64,000 nt of DNA from Motilibacter deserti (GTDB lineage: Bacteria > Actinomycetota > Actinomycetes > Motilibacterales > Motilibacteraceae), in the NCBI RefSeq assembly GCF_011250635.1, contig NZ_JAANNP010000002.1, forward strand, positions 604,289 through 668,288, in the 5' to 3' direction. A program made the translations under genes and the position numbers. The notes beneath the pieces are model-generated. The model ran no database searches. It had not been told where the DNA came from and saw only the letters and a program-made list of their open reading frames with translations. How positions within the stretch are numbered: position 1 is the stretch's first letter; every line of letters starts with the position of its first letter. Below, piece after piece: positions 53,358 through 61,750 of the stretch.

Positions 53358-54311
53358 TCAACGGTGCCTGGCCAGCGCCCCCGCGATCAGCTCGTCCAAC
53401 AGCGTGGGGTACGCCGTCCCGGCCGCCGCGAACATCTTCGGCACCTGCGACTGCTCGGTCATGCCCGGCATCGTGTTGACCTCGTTGAGGACGAGTCCGT
53501 GCGCCGTCACGAAGAAGTCGATGCGGGCGACGCCCGAGCAGCCCAGCGCGTCGAACACCGCCAGCGCGGCGGCCTCGAGCTCCTTGCGCTCGACGTCGCT
53601 CACCGCAGCGGGGATGCGGAAGTCCGCGGAGCCGTCGTACTTCGCCGTCGTGTCGAAGAGGGCGCCCGGCCGGACCACGACCTCCAGCGCGGGCGCGACG
53701 ACACGCGTGCCGTCGGCCCGCTCCAGCACCGCCACGTCCACCTCGCGGCCGACGACCAGCTCCTCGACGAGCACCCGCCCGTCGAGCTCCAGCGCCGCCG
53801 CGATCGCCGGGCCCAGCTCCGCCTGCGACCGGACGAGGGCGACGCCGTGGCTCGACCCCGCCGCGACCGGCTTGACCACCGCGGGGAGGTCGACGGGGAC
53901 CCCGTCCGCTGGCGAGGACACGAGCACGCCCGGGGCGACCCCCACGCCGAGCTCGGCCGCCACCAGCTTGGTGGCCCACTTGTCCATCGCGAGCGCGCCG
54001 GCGCGTACTCCTGACCCGACGTAAGGCACGCCGGCCAGCTCGCACATTGCGGCCAGCGTCCCGTCCTCCCCGCGCGGCCCGTGCACCGCGGGGAAGACGA
54101 CGTCGCACGCGGCGACCACGCCCATGGCCCCCGCAAAGGTCGTCCGCGCGCCGTCGAGCAGCCAGCCGCCGTCGCGCGCGATCGTCAGCGGGACGACGTC
54201 GTAGCGCCGCCAGTCCAGTGCGCGCCGCACCGACTCGGCCGTGGCGAGGCCGACCTCGTGCTCGCAGTTCTGCCCGCCCCCCACGACCGCGATCCGCGTC
54301 CGCGCGGTCAT
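53358..54311 (-). CDS. ddl: D-alanine--D-alanine ligase
   Basis: 317 residues. ATP-grasp features: GGGQNCEHEVGLATA at the N-terminus, VHGPRGEDGTL, VVKPVAAGSSHGV, LVEELVVGREVDVAVLE, ARIDFFV and LNEVNTMPGM. The omega loop has AKYDGSA, the Lys-Tyr form of D-Ala-D-Ala (or D-Ala-D-Ser) ligases, not the His-containing D-Ala-D-Lac form. It is slightly shorter than housekeeping Ddl. The ATG overlaps the alr stop (ATGA). It makes D-Ala-D-Ala for peptidoglycan, possibly as a second, regulated copy. Confidence 0.92.
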   Translation of the reverse strand: MTARTRIAVVGGGQNCEHEVGLATAESVRRALDWRRYDVVPLTIARDGGWLLDGARTTFAGAMGVVAACDVVFPAVHGPRGEDGTLAAMCELAGVPYVGSGVRAGALAMDKWATKLVAAELGVGVAPGVLVSSPADGVPVDLPAVVKPVAAGSSHGVALVRSQAELGPAIAAALELDGRVLVEELVVGREVDVAVLERADGTRVVAPALEVVVRPGALFDTTAKYDGSADFRIPAAVSDVERKELEAAALAVFDALGCSGVARIDFFVTAHGLVLNEVNTMPGMTEQSQVPKMFAAAGTAYPTLLDELIAGALARHR

Positions 54312-55432
54312 GCGCTCACCGCCAGGTCTCCTGCCGTGACGACCCGCCGGCCCACCCGCGGCCCGATGCCGGTGACGATCTCGTGCTCCAGCGTCCCGGC
54401 CCACCGCGCCCAGTCCGCCACCGTCGGCTCGCCGTCGGCGCCCGGGCCGAACACCGTCGCCACCTCGCCCGGCGTCACCGCGTCGTCGCCGATGTCCACG
54501 ACGATGCAGTCCATCGACACGCTGCCGACGACCTTGCGCCGGCGCCCCCGCAGCTGCACCCAGGCCGAGCCGGACGCCGCGCGCGGGATCACGTCCGCGT
54601 AGCCGACCGGAAGGAGAGCGAGCCGGGTACGCCGCGGCGTGGCGTACGTCCGGCCGTAGCCCACGTGCGTCCCCGCCGGCACCTCGCGCACGCCGACGAC
54701 GGGCGCGGCGAGGGTCAGCGCGGGGTGCAGCAGCGTCGTGCCCGACGGGTCGATGCCGACGAGGCCGGCGCCCACACGGCAGAGGTCGAAGTGCGTGTCG
54801 GGCAGCGTGAGCGTCGCGGCGGTCGCGGCCAGGTGCCGGACCCTGGGACGCAGCCCGGCGCCCCGGGCCGCTGCGACCGCCTCCACGAACCGCTCGCGGC
54901 CCTGTCGGTTGAGCGGGTCCCGCGGCCGGTCGGCCCAGCCCAGGTGCCCCATGACGCCGACGACGCGCACGTGCCCCTCCCGCTCGGCTGCCCGTGCCGC
55001 CGCACAGAGCCCTCCCCACTCGGTCACCGATGCGCCGTCACGAGCCATCCCGACGTCGACGTGCAGGTGGACGCGGACCCGCCGGCGCGTACGGGCGGCG
55101 GCTGCGGCCACCGCAGCGAGGTGCGCGTGACCGGGGACGCCCAGCTCGACGTCGGCGACGAGGGCGTCGTCGAAGGCGGCGTCGACCGGGTTGAGCCAGC
55201 TCAGGAGGGGGGCGCCGACGCCGGCGGTGCGCAGGTCGAGCGCCTCCTGCACGGAGGTCACGCCGAGCGCGCTGGCCCCGTTGGCGAGGCTCGTCCGGGC
55301 GACGGCGGCGGCGCCGTGGCCGAAGCCGTCCGCCTTCACGACCGCCATCAGGCCGCCGCCGGCGCGGGAGGCGAGCAGGCGGGTGTTCGCGGCGACCGCC
55401 GAGAGGTCGACGGTGAGCGTCGCGCCGCTCAC
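54308..55432 (-). CDS. alr: Alanine racemase
   Basis: 374 residues. PLP Lys33 sits in AVVKADGFGHG (usually KADAYGHG). Other motifs are HLHVDVGMARDGAS, HLAATAATL, GIDPSG, HVGYGRTY and GSVSMDCIVVD. It has no membrane domain, unlike VanT serine racemases. It makes D-Ala for the ligase next door. GTG overlaps the vanX-like stop (GTGA), so the dipeptidase, racemase and ligase are strictly coupled. Confidence 0.93.
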   Translation of the reverse strand: MSGATLTVDLSAVAANTRLLASRAGGGLMAVVKADGFGHGAAAVARTSLANGASALGVTSVQEALDLRTAGVGAPLLSWLNPVDAAFDDALVADVELGVPGHAHLAAVAAAAARTRRRVRVHLHVDVGMARDGASVTEWGGLCAAARAAEREGHVRVVGVMGHLGWADRPRDPLNRQGRERFVEAVAAARGAGLRPRVRHLAATAATLTLPDTHFDLCRVGAGLVGIDPSGTTLLHPALTLAAPVVGVREVPAGTHVGYGRTYATPRRTRLALLPVGYADVIPRAASGSAWVQLRGRRRKVVGSVSMDCIVVDIGDDAVTPGEVATVFGPGADGEPTVADWARWAGTLEHEIVTGIGPRVGRRVVTAGDLAVSA

Positions 55433-56055
55433 GGCTCGACCGGCCCGTAGACCGCGCGGTCGGCTCCGGTCGTGAACGCCCAGTAGCGGTCGCCGAAGCT
55501 CCAGTGCCACCACTCGGTGGGATAGTTCACCAGGCCTGCGCCCCCGAGGGCCCCCGCGAGCAGGCTGCGGTTGCGCCGCGCCTCGACGTCGACCGCGGCG
55601 TCGAACGCGCACCGCCCGGCGCTCTCCTCGGGCGTCGCGTCCAGCTCGGTGCCCATCCACAGCTCGCGCCCGAACGCGTCGGCGAGCGTCACGTCGACCG
55701 CGGCGCCGGCCACGTGCGGCGCCACCTCGAGCGGGGCGACGTAGCGCGAGGCCATCCGGCGCAGCTCGTCGTCATCGAGCCAGGGGAACGTCGCCCGCAG
55801 CTCGCGGGTGTAGCCGGTGAGGACCGCGGACTGCGCCCGCGCGGTCCGCAGGCCCTCGACGACGAGCAGCCGCACCCCGGGCGGGAGGGCGGCGTCGGCG
55901 GCCATGAGCCGGTCGGCCAGCCCGGCGCGTACGTGCCGGCGGTCCTCCCCGGGCTCGGCGCAGGCGATGCCGCACGTGGCGAGGTCGACGAGCCGGTCGC
56001 CGTTGTCCTCGACCGGGATGGCGACGACGTCGGGGTCGGCGAGAAGCGTTGTCAT
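55429..56055 (-). CDS. D-Ala-D-Ala dipeptidase/carboxypeptidase (VanX/VanY-like, M15)
   Basis: 208 residues, no signal, so cytoplasmic like VanX. Arg in VVEGLRTARAQ, zinc ligands in PHVAGAAVDVTL (HxxGxAxD) and EWWHWSF with catalytic Glu and the third His. CATCCCTAGCGTCGCC puts a TAGCGT -10 just before the start, so it may be leaderless. VanX-type enzymes cut free D-Ala-D-Ala. Paired with Alr and Ddl it could recycle or proofread D-Ala pools, or give glycopeptide tolerance; sequence does not decide. Confidence 0.85.
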   Translation of the reverse strand: MTTLLADPDVVAIPVEDNGDRLVDLATCGIACAEPGEDRRHVRAGLADRLMAADAALPPGVRLLVVEGLRTARAQSAVLTGYTRELRATFPWLDDDELRRMASRYVAPLEVAPHVAGAAVDVTLADAFGRELWMGTELDATPEESAGRCAFDAAVDVEARRNRSLLAGALGGAGLVNYPTEWWHWSFGDRYWAFTTGADRAVYGPVEP

Positions 56056-56174
56056 GCCGGCGACGCTAGGGATGCCGCGAGGGGCCCGGCGTCGGTCGCA
56101 GGTGCCTATCGGCGGTACTTGAGGGGGAGCAGGGGTGCCGGTGAGGCGGCTGTGACTGCTGTGACGCGGACGGC

Positions 56175-56191
56175 TGATTCCGCCGGAATCA
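56175..56191. promoter_or_regulatory. Putative parS-like site 1
   Basis: TGATTCCGCCGGAATCA: perfect 8+1+8 palindrome, 88 bp before parB. Identical arms recur at 57778 and 58643. Confidence 0.7.
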
Positions 56192-56278
56192 CGTCGGTGC
56201 CCTCCGGCGCGGCGCCTTGAACGGGCCCCCGCTCGCTGGCGTAGACATGCCCGACCGACCAGTGGAAGGCCTCCGCAC

Positions 56279-57826
56279 GTGGCACCAACCAGCAGGCGCG
56301 GACGAGGGCTCGAGGGCTCCGCCGTCGCAGCACTCAGCCGTCGTCCCGTCCCCGCCGCGCGCGAGGAGTCCGTCCCGGCCCGCAGCGGCGGGCTCGTCGC
56401 CGCCCTGCAGCGGCCGCGGCCGGATGCTGCGCAGGGTCGGACCGTCCTCGACGTGCTGTTGCGCGACATCGCCGAGAACCCGGACAACCCGCGCAGCACC
56501 CTCGGCGACCTCGCCGAGCTGGCCGACTCGATCCGCGAGAGCGGCGTCCAGCAGCCCGCCACCCTGGTCCCCGCGGCGGCCTGGGTCGCCAGCCACCCCG
56601 ATCACGCGGCGGCCGTCGCCGGCCGCAGCTACGTGGTGGTCATGGGCCACCGGCGGCGCGCGGCGTCCGAGCTGGCCCAGCGGGACACGCTGCCGGCCAT
56701 CGTTCGCGAGGACCTGGCCGACCCCGTCGAGGCGCTCGTCGCCGCCGGGTTGGAGAACCTGCACCGCGAGGACCTGACCCCGCTGGACGAGGCGCGCCAG
56801 TACGCCGCGCTGGCCGAGCGGAAGGTGAGCCAGCGCGACATCGCCCGCCGGCTGGGCGTCGCACAGAGCCAGGTGTCCAAGCGGCTCGCGCTGCTCCGGC
56901 TCGCTCCCGACGCCCAGCGCGACCTTGCCGACGGCGCGCTCTCCCTCGCCGACGCTGCCGCCCTCGCTGCGCTTCCCGATGCGCAGGCGGAGGCGGCGTA
57001 CGCGCTGGCCAAGGAGCGGTCGCTGCCCGTGGCCTCCGCGGCGCAGGAGCTCACGCGCCGGGCGGAGGCCGAGCGCGCCGTCGCCCGCGCGCAGGAGCAG
57101 GCCGCGCGCGAGGCCGTGCCGCTGGTCGACCCGGCCGCCGAGTGGGATGCCGACGAGGCCGAGGCCCGCCGGCTGCATGCGGAGGACGAGGTCGCGGCAG
57201 CCCGCGCGGAGGGAGCGCTCGTCGCCGTCGCGACGCCGCAGGGGCTCGACTACTACACGACCGTCGCTCCGGCAGCCGGCGGCGACGCGCGTCCGGCCTC
57301 GGCTGCCGACGACGAGCGGGAGCGGCGCCGGGCGGCCAAGGCGCGGGCCGCAGCCTGCGCTGCGTTGGTGCAGGCGCCTCCGGACGCGCGGGCGATGCTC
57401 CGCGAGCTGGCCGACGCGACCCTGCGTCGCCGAGCGGACAGCGCGGGCGCGCTCAAGCTCGTCCACGGCTGGCTCGGCCGGACGATCGGGGACACGTACG
57501 CGAAGGACCCCGAGGTCTGGCGCGACAGCCTCGCCGCGGGGCCGGACCGCCAGCACGCATGGGCGGCGTGGGCCATGACGGTCGCAGCGGATGAGCTCTC
57601 GGCCCGCGCGCCGCGCGGGGACTGGGGGCCGCGGCAGGCGATGCACCTCCAGCGCCTGATGGACAGCGCGGGCTATGCCCCCACGGCATGGGAGCTGCGC
57701 CGCCTCGAGGCCGCGCGCACCCCGGACGCCGGCTCCCCGGACGCCAATTCCCCGGACGCCGGCTCCCATTACGCCGGTGATTCCGGCGGAATCAATGTCG
57801 AGACGGCTGCAGGAGACATCCCGTGA
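56279..57826 (+). CDS. parB: ParB-type partition protein
   Basis: 515 residues from GTG 56279. Motifs: NPDNPR at 67-72, GHRRRAA at 123-129 (the CTP-binding GERR box, with His for Glu), ENLHREDLTPLDEA at 159-172, and an HTH with SQRDIARRLGVAQSQVSKRL. It is longer than chromosomal ParB, with a charged helical middle and a Pro/Asp-rich repeat near the C-terminus (SPDAN/SPDAG). ParB proteins bind parS and spread as CTP-driven clamps. It sits before parA, the reverse of the usual order, with a parS-like palindrome on either side. Confidence 0.88.
   Translation: MAPTSRRGRGLEGSAVAALSRRPVPAAREESVPARSGGLVAALQRPRPDAAQGRTVLDVLLRDIAENPDNPRSTLGDLAELADSIRESGVQQPATLVPAAAWVASHPDHAAAVAGRSYVVVMGHRRRAASELAQRDTLPAIVREDLADPVEALVAAGLENLHREDLTPLDEARQYAALAERKVSQRDIARRLGVAQSQVSKRLALLRLAPDAQRDLADGALSLADAAALAALPDAQAEAAYALAKERSLPVASAAQELTRRAEAERAVARAQEQAAREAVPLVDPAAEWDADEAEARRLHAEDEVAAARAEGALVAVATPQGLDYYTTVAPAAGGDARPASAADDERERRRAAKARAAACAALVQAPPDARAMLRELADATLRRRADSAGALKLVHGWLGRTIGDTYAKDPEVWRDSLAAGPDRQHAWAAWAMTVAADELSARAPRGDWGPRQAMHLQRLMDSAGYAPTAWELRRLEAARTPDAGSPDANSPDAGSHYAGDSGGINVETAAGDIP
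57778..57794. promoter_or_regulatory. Putative parS-like site 2 (inside the 3' end of parB)
   Basis: TGATTCCGGCGGAATCA, same 17-bp palindrome with G at the centre, about 30 bp before the parA start. Confidence 0.7.
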
Positions 57827-58689
57827 TCACCGTCGCCATCGCGAACCAGGCCGGGTCGGCCGGCAAGACCACCAGTGCTGTCACCCTCGCCGCTCTGCTG
57901 GCCCAGGGCGGGCACGAGGTCCTGCTTCTCGACTCCGACGCGCAGGCCAACGCCACCACGTGGCTCGGAGGGAACGAGCCGGAGGCGACCCTCGGTGACG
58001 TGCTGCTGCGCCGCCGCGGGCTGACGCTCACCGACGCGGCCGTCGAGACCGACGTCCCCCGGCTCCGGCTGGTGCCGGCCGACGAGCGGCTCGACGCCGA
58101 CGCGGTCGAGCTGTCCCGTGCGCTCGGTGGCGAGCAGCGGCTGCGCCAGGCGCTCGAGGCGATGGCCGAGCAGCAGGCCGCCGCGGACGTGGTTCTCGTG
58201 GACTGCCCCGGCGCGCTGAGCATCTTCACGATCGCCGCGCTCGTCGCGGCGGACTCCGTCGTCACCGTCGCGCAGCCGACCGTCAAGGAGCTGGCCGGGG
58301 TGCCGAAGCTCGAGGCGACCGTCGAGGACGTCCGTGGCGCCTACAACCCCAAGCTGGCCCTCGGTGGCGTCATCCCGTGCAACGTGCCGCCGGCCGGTGC
58401 CGGTGCGCTCTACTCCCAGGCGCTGGCGCTTCTGGGGGAGAACTACGGCGACGTGGTGACGCCGCCGGTGCGACGCAGTGTGCGGGTGCCCGAGGCGTAC
58501 GCACAACAACGCCCGCTCCCGGTGCACTCGCCGCGCGAGGCCGTCACGGACGACTACCGCGCGGTGCTCGACGCCCTGGCCCGGGCCGGAGTGCTCCCTG
58601 CCACCGGGGAGCCGATCGGCGCGCCCGCTCCGCGCAGGCGAGTGATTCCGGCGGAATCACGGGCGGTCGACGAGCCCGGGCTCTGGTAG
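57823..58689 (+). CDS. parA: ParA-type partition ATPase
   Basis: 288 residues from GTG 57823, overlapping the parB stop (GTGA). The P-loop is NQAGSAGKTTS (8-18): the signature Lys of the deviant Walker A box (KGGxGKT) is Ala10. LLDSDAQANATTWLG and VVLVDCPGALS complete the ATPase signature. A late region (VRVPEAYAQQRPLPVHSP) is typical of ParA. It would segregate DNA bound by ParB. With no gidB or rnpA nearby, this is a second par system beside the chromosomal one, from a plasmid, chromid or integrated element. Confidence 0.88.
   Translation: MITVAIANQAGSAGKTTSAVTLAALLAQGGHEVLLLDSDAQANATTWLGGNEPEATLGDVLLRRRGLTLTDAAVETDVPRLRLVPADERLDADAVELSRALGGEQRLRQALEAMAEQQAAADVVLVDCPGALSIFTIAALVAADSVVTVAQPTVKELAGVPKLEATVEDVRGAYNPKLALGGVIPCNVPPAGAGALYSQALALLGENYGDVVTPPVRRSVRVPEAYAQQRPLPVHSPREAVTDDYRAVLDALARAGVLPATGEPIGAPAPRRRVIPAESRAVDEPGLW
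58643..58659. promoter_or_regulatory. Putative parS-like site 3 (inside the 3' end of parA)
   Basis: TGATTCCGGCGGAATCA, extended by one G-C pair on each side (GTGATTCC...GGAATCAC). Confidence 0.7.
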
Positions 58690-58728
58690 GGAGTCCGGAT
58701 GGCTGTTGGTCTGTCGGGGGAGCGGCCG

Positions 58729-58752
58729 CGGCGGCCGTGCTCACGGCCGCCG
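58729..58752 (+). terminator. Hairpin after parA
   Basis: CGGCGGCCGTG and CACGGCCGCCG are a perfect inverted repeat with only 2 nt between them, 40 nt past the stop. Confidence 0.65.
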
Positions 58753-58991
58753 TGTCAGTGATCATGATGGCATTCGCTGGGATTCGGCATTTGGTGTCGC
58801 GTGATGCTGGGTCAATCTCGCGGAATCCCGGGTATTTGGGACGGCAATGCCGGAAGAACCTGGAATTCGCGTCCTTGCTGGTGCGGACGGAGCCCTCAGA
58901 GGGAGTGGCATAGCGCTGCCAGTGATGGTAATCGCCCTGCGCCACAGGCATTCCACTCTCCGAAAGGTGAAGAGGCTGTGGGCTCAGACGC
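58753..58991. other. Lower-GC spacer after the par locus
   Basis: About 240 bp, noticeably less GC-rich than the flanks. It has no convincing gene. GCGGAATCCC at 58820-58829 is a half-match to the parS-like palindrome. TGATCATGATGGCATT and nearby ATTCGGC/AATGCC elements form no clear repeat. It might be a relic of an origin or insertion point. Confidence 0.4.
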
Positions 58992-59825
58992 TCATCTCGC
59001 CACGGCCGCCACGATTTCTCGCGTCGCCTGGTCGATGCCCTTTCCGGGCAGGTCGTAGTTCCCGTGCGTGGAATTGCGGAACGCGGTGAGATTGTTCGTG
59101 CAGACCGCATCGCCGGTGTCGCACCACGAGCCGACGCGGCTCGCGAGGTCGGCGGGGACGTACGGCACCCGGGCCTCGAGGATGCCGTTGTCGACCAGGC
59201 AGCTCGCGGTGCCCCGGCGCCAGGCCGACAGCGCCCCGCCCCGGCAGGCGGACGGCACGACGCCCTTGCCCTCGGGAAGGTAGAGCTTGGGGTCGCCGAA
59301 GAGGGCGACGTACGCGACGCGCGAGCGCACGGCGAGGGGGAGGCCACCGAGCGAGCCGCCGATCACGTGCGCGCCCTGGGAGTAGCCGGCCAGCACGTAG
59401 CGCTCCTGTGGGCAGAGCGCGGAGCGGGCGGTGAGGTACGCGGTCGTCTCGGCGACGCCCTGGGCCACGCTCGCGTCGTAGGCGCCGAGCCCGGTCCAGC
59501 TCAGGTCGGCGCCCACCATGTTCAGGAAGGCCTGGGTCGTGTCGGTGCCGACCCCGACGGCCGGGTAGCGGGCGCCGCTCTGCGCCTGGGACCCCAGCTC
59601 GTACTGGCTCACCGTCCTTCCGGCCAGTGCGCTGGTCGAGGTGGTGAAGAAGCGGGTGGCCTCACCGGCGCCCAGCGGCTGGCCGGACCCGCGAGCGAAC
59701 ACGAGCGTCGCGCTCGCACAGCTCGCCGACTCGGCCGCGACGGCCGGCCCGGGCAGCCCGAGCAGGCAGCCGGCGGCCGCTGCGACAGCGAGAAGGGCTC
59801 GGGCCAGGCGGCGAGGCGCGTGCAT
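58992..59825 (-). CDS. Secreted cutinase-family serine esterase
   Basis: 277 residues with a Sec signal ending about residue 31 (AVAAESA). Nucleophile Ser149 in AGYSQGAHV, Asp in WCDTGDAVC, His in NSTHGNYD, and paired cysteines fit the cutinase fold. Family members cut polyester, lipid or acyl-glycan substrates outside the cell; actinobacterial ones often act on lipids. It is a single gene. Confidence 0.92.
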   Translation of the reverse strand: MHAPRRLARALLAVAAAAGCLLGLPGPAVAAESASCASATLVFARGSGQPLGAGEATRFFTTSTSALAGRTVSQYELGSQAQSGARYPAVGVGTDTTQAFLNMVGADLSWTGLGAYDASVAQGVAETTAYLTARSALCPQERYVLAGYSQGAHVIGGSLGGLPLAVRSRVAYVALFGDPKLYLPEGKGVVPSACRGGALSAWRRGTASCLVDNGILEARVPYVPADLASRVGSWCDTGDAVCTNNLTAFRNSTHGNYDLPGKGIDQATREIVAAVAR

Positions 59826-59915
59826 GGAGGCTCCCAGGGAGACGGCAGAGGTCCGACGCCCGGAATCTAGGAGCCTGCGCGCGTGCTGGGGGCCCGGAAG
59901 ATGCGGCCATGGCCG

Positions 59916-60419
59916 CTAGGTGCCAAGCAGGCCCTTCACGTACGCCGCCTGGCCGAGGTGCTGCATGTCGTCGCCGATCACGCTCACCAGCCGCACCCCG
60001 AGCGTGACCGGCGGGTCCCACTGCTCGTCGACGACCCGGTCGAGGTCCGCGTCCGTGAGCCCTTCGAGGTAGTCGAGCGTGCGGTCGAGGACGGCGTCGA
60101 GGTAGCCGGCGAGGAGCGCGGCGTCGGCCTTGACCTGCGCAACCTCCGCAGAGGATTGCCCGTATCCCGTCTCGCCCTTGTCGAACGGCAGCCCGAAGCG
60201 CTGCTCCCAGCCCTGCGCGGTCCACACCTGCTCGTAGCCGCCGGCGTCGGCCAGGTGGTCGTCCTGCACGCGGGCCAGATGCCACACCAGCCAGGCGATC
60301 GAGTTGCCCTTGCCCTCCGGCTGCGTGGTGAGCTGCTCGGTCGAGAGACCCTCCACCGCGTCGTGGCCGAGCTCCCGCATCCGCTCGAACGCGTCCTTCA
60401 GCAGGTCCGCAACTGTCAT
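59916..60419 (-). CDS. DinB-family protein (DUF664)
   Basis: 167 residues with a four-helix fold. Metal-binding His positions: IAWLVWHLARVQDDHLAD and later GDDMQHLGQAAY. ATG at 60419 has GGAGACC upstream. This family contains mycothiol- or bacillithiol-dependent S-transferases. The actual substrate is unknown. Single gene, divergent to the oxidoreductase. Confidence 0.92.
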   Translation of the reverse strand: MTVADLLKDAFERMRELGHDAVEGLSTEQLTTQPEGKGNSIAWLVWHLARVQDDHLADAGGYEQVWTAQGWEQRFGLPFDKGETGYGQSSAEVAQVKADAALLAGYLDAVLDRTLDYLEGLTDADLDRVVDEQWDPPVTLGVRLVSVIGDDMQHLGQAAYVKGLLGT

Positions 60420-60619
60420 GGGGTCTCCTCGAGATCGTCGGGCCAGGGTGCCTGTCCCCCGGTGGTGGCCCGCGCATTCGTGCCCGGCGCCCGCGGGCGG
60501 TGTCGCGGCGGCGTCCGCGCCGGTGTCGCGGTGGTCCCGTGCTGATCCGCGGTGGTCGCGGCGGTCGTGCGTGCGCCGCCGGTGCGGAACACGGGTGGCA
60601 CAGCTCCCGTTGCCCCGGC

Positions 60620-61567
60620 ATGACCCGCGTGATCGTCGCCGCGTCGTACGGCGGCCCCGAGGCCCTGACCCTGCGCGACGAGCAGGTCCGGAGCCCCCGC
60701 CCGGGCGAGGCCGTGCTGGAGGTGCGCGCGGCCGGGGTGAACCCCGCCGACTGGAAGTCCTACAGCGGAGCGTGGGGCGCCGACCCCACGAAGCTGCCGA
60801 TCCGGCTCGGGTACGAGGCGGCCGGCGTCGTCGCGGACGTCGGCCCCGACGCAGTGGGCCCCGCCGGCCCCGTCCGGGTCGGCGACGAGGTCATCGCGTT
60901 CCGGGTCGCCGGGGCGTACGCGGAGCGGCTCGTCGTGAAGGCCGCGGCCCTCGTGCCGAAGCCTGCGGGCATGGCCTGGGAGGAAGCAGCCGGCCTGATG
61001 CTGGCCGGCGCCACCGCGTACCACGCGCTCGTTGCCTCCTCGGTGGCAGCGGGCGACACCGTGCTCGTGCACGGGGCGGCCGGCGGCGTCGGCCTCATGG
61101 CCGTCCAGCTCGCCGTTGCGCGCGGTGCCCGCGTGATCGGCACGGCGAGCCCTGGCCGGCACACCGCGCTGCGGGAGCTGGGGGCCGAGCCCACGGCGTA
61201 CGGCCCCGGCCTCGCCGACCGGCTGCGTGCGCTGGCCCCGGCCGGCATCGATGCGGCGGTGGACACCGTCGGCACCGACGAGGCGGTGGACGTCTCGGTC
61301 GAGCTCGTCCGGGACCGCGAGCGGGTCGTGACGATCGCCGCGTTCGAGCGCGGCGAGGCCGTCGGGATTCGGCGGATCGGCGGCGGGCCGGGGGCGGACC
61401 CGGGGACCGCGCTGCGGGACGCCGCCCGGCTCGAGCTCGTCCGGCTCGTCGAGCAGGGCGCGCTGCGGGTGTTCGTGGACGAGGCCTTCCCGCTGGCCGC
61501 GGCGGCCGAGGCGCACCGCTTGGGCCAGCAGGGCCACAGCCACGGCAAGATCGTGCTCGTCCCCTAG
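60620..61567 (+). CDS. NADP-dependent quinone/zinc-free alcohol oxidoreductase (MDR family)
   Basis: 315 residues from ATG 60620. AAGVNPADWKSYSG and GYEAAGVVADVG mark the GroES-like domain. VHGAAGGVGLMAVQLA is the nucleotide-binding loop. There are no structural-zinc cysteines, so it is the quinone reductase-like group. It probably reduces enones or quinones with NADPH. No operon partner. Confidence 0.92.
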   Translation: MTRVIVAASYGGPEALTLRDEQVRSPRPGEAVLEVRAAGVNPADWKSYSGAWGADPTKLPIRLGYEAAGVVADVGPDAVGPAGPVRVGDEVIAFRVAGAYAERLVVKAAALVPKPAGMAWEEAAGLMLAGATAYHALVASSVAAGDTVLVHGAAGGVGLMAVQLAVARGARVIGTASPGRHTALRELGAEPTAYGPGLADRLRALAPAGIDAAVDTVGTDEAVDVSVELVRDRERVVTIAAFERGEAVGIRRIGGGPGADPGTALRDAARLELVRLVEQGALRVFVDEAFPLAAAAEAHRLGQQGHSHGKIVLVP

Positions 61568-61750
61568 CCGTGGCCGCTGGCGGCGCCGTCGGCCGTGCGC
61601 ACGCGTGTGCCTGGCGGTGGCTACGCGCCGTCGTCCTGGCGGTCCCGCCCGGGCGCCGGATCGCCCGCAGCAGCGCGGCTGGCACCGTTCCGACGGGCTG
61701 CCGCGCGGTCGGCCGGCGCGGACAGGCGGTCGCCGGCCCGCGGGCGGCGG

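Noticed and set aside
51426..56055. A vanHAX glycopeptide-resistance operon
   Set aside because: No vanH, the ligase has the KY loop rather than the D-lactate form, and the regulators are not of VanRS type.
56106..56123. GCCGATAG with CTCAAG on the minus strand before the vanX-like gene, resembling a third sigma-28 promoter
   Set aside because: Only 4 bp separate the two boxes, against 15 in the true pair; a TAGCGT -10 nearer the start explains the gene better.
56175..58690. Chromosomal origin region with housekeeping parAB
   Set aside because: No dnaA, gidB, rnpA or standard parS; gene order and palindrome differ.
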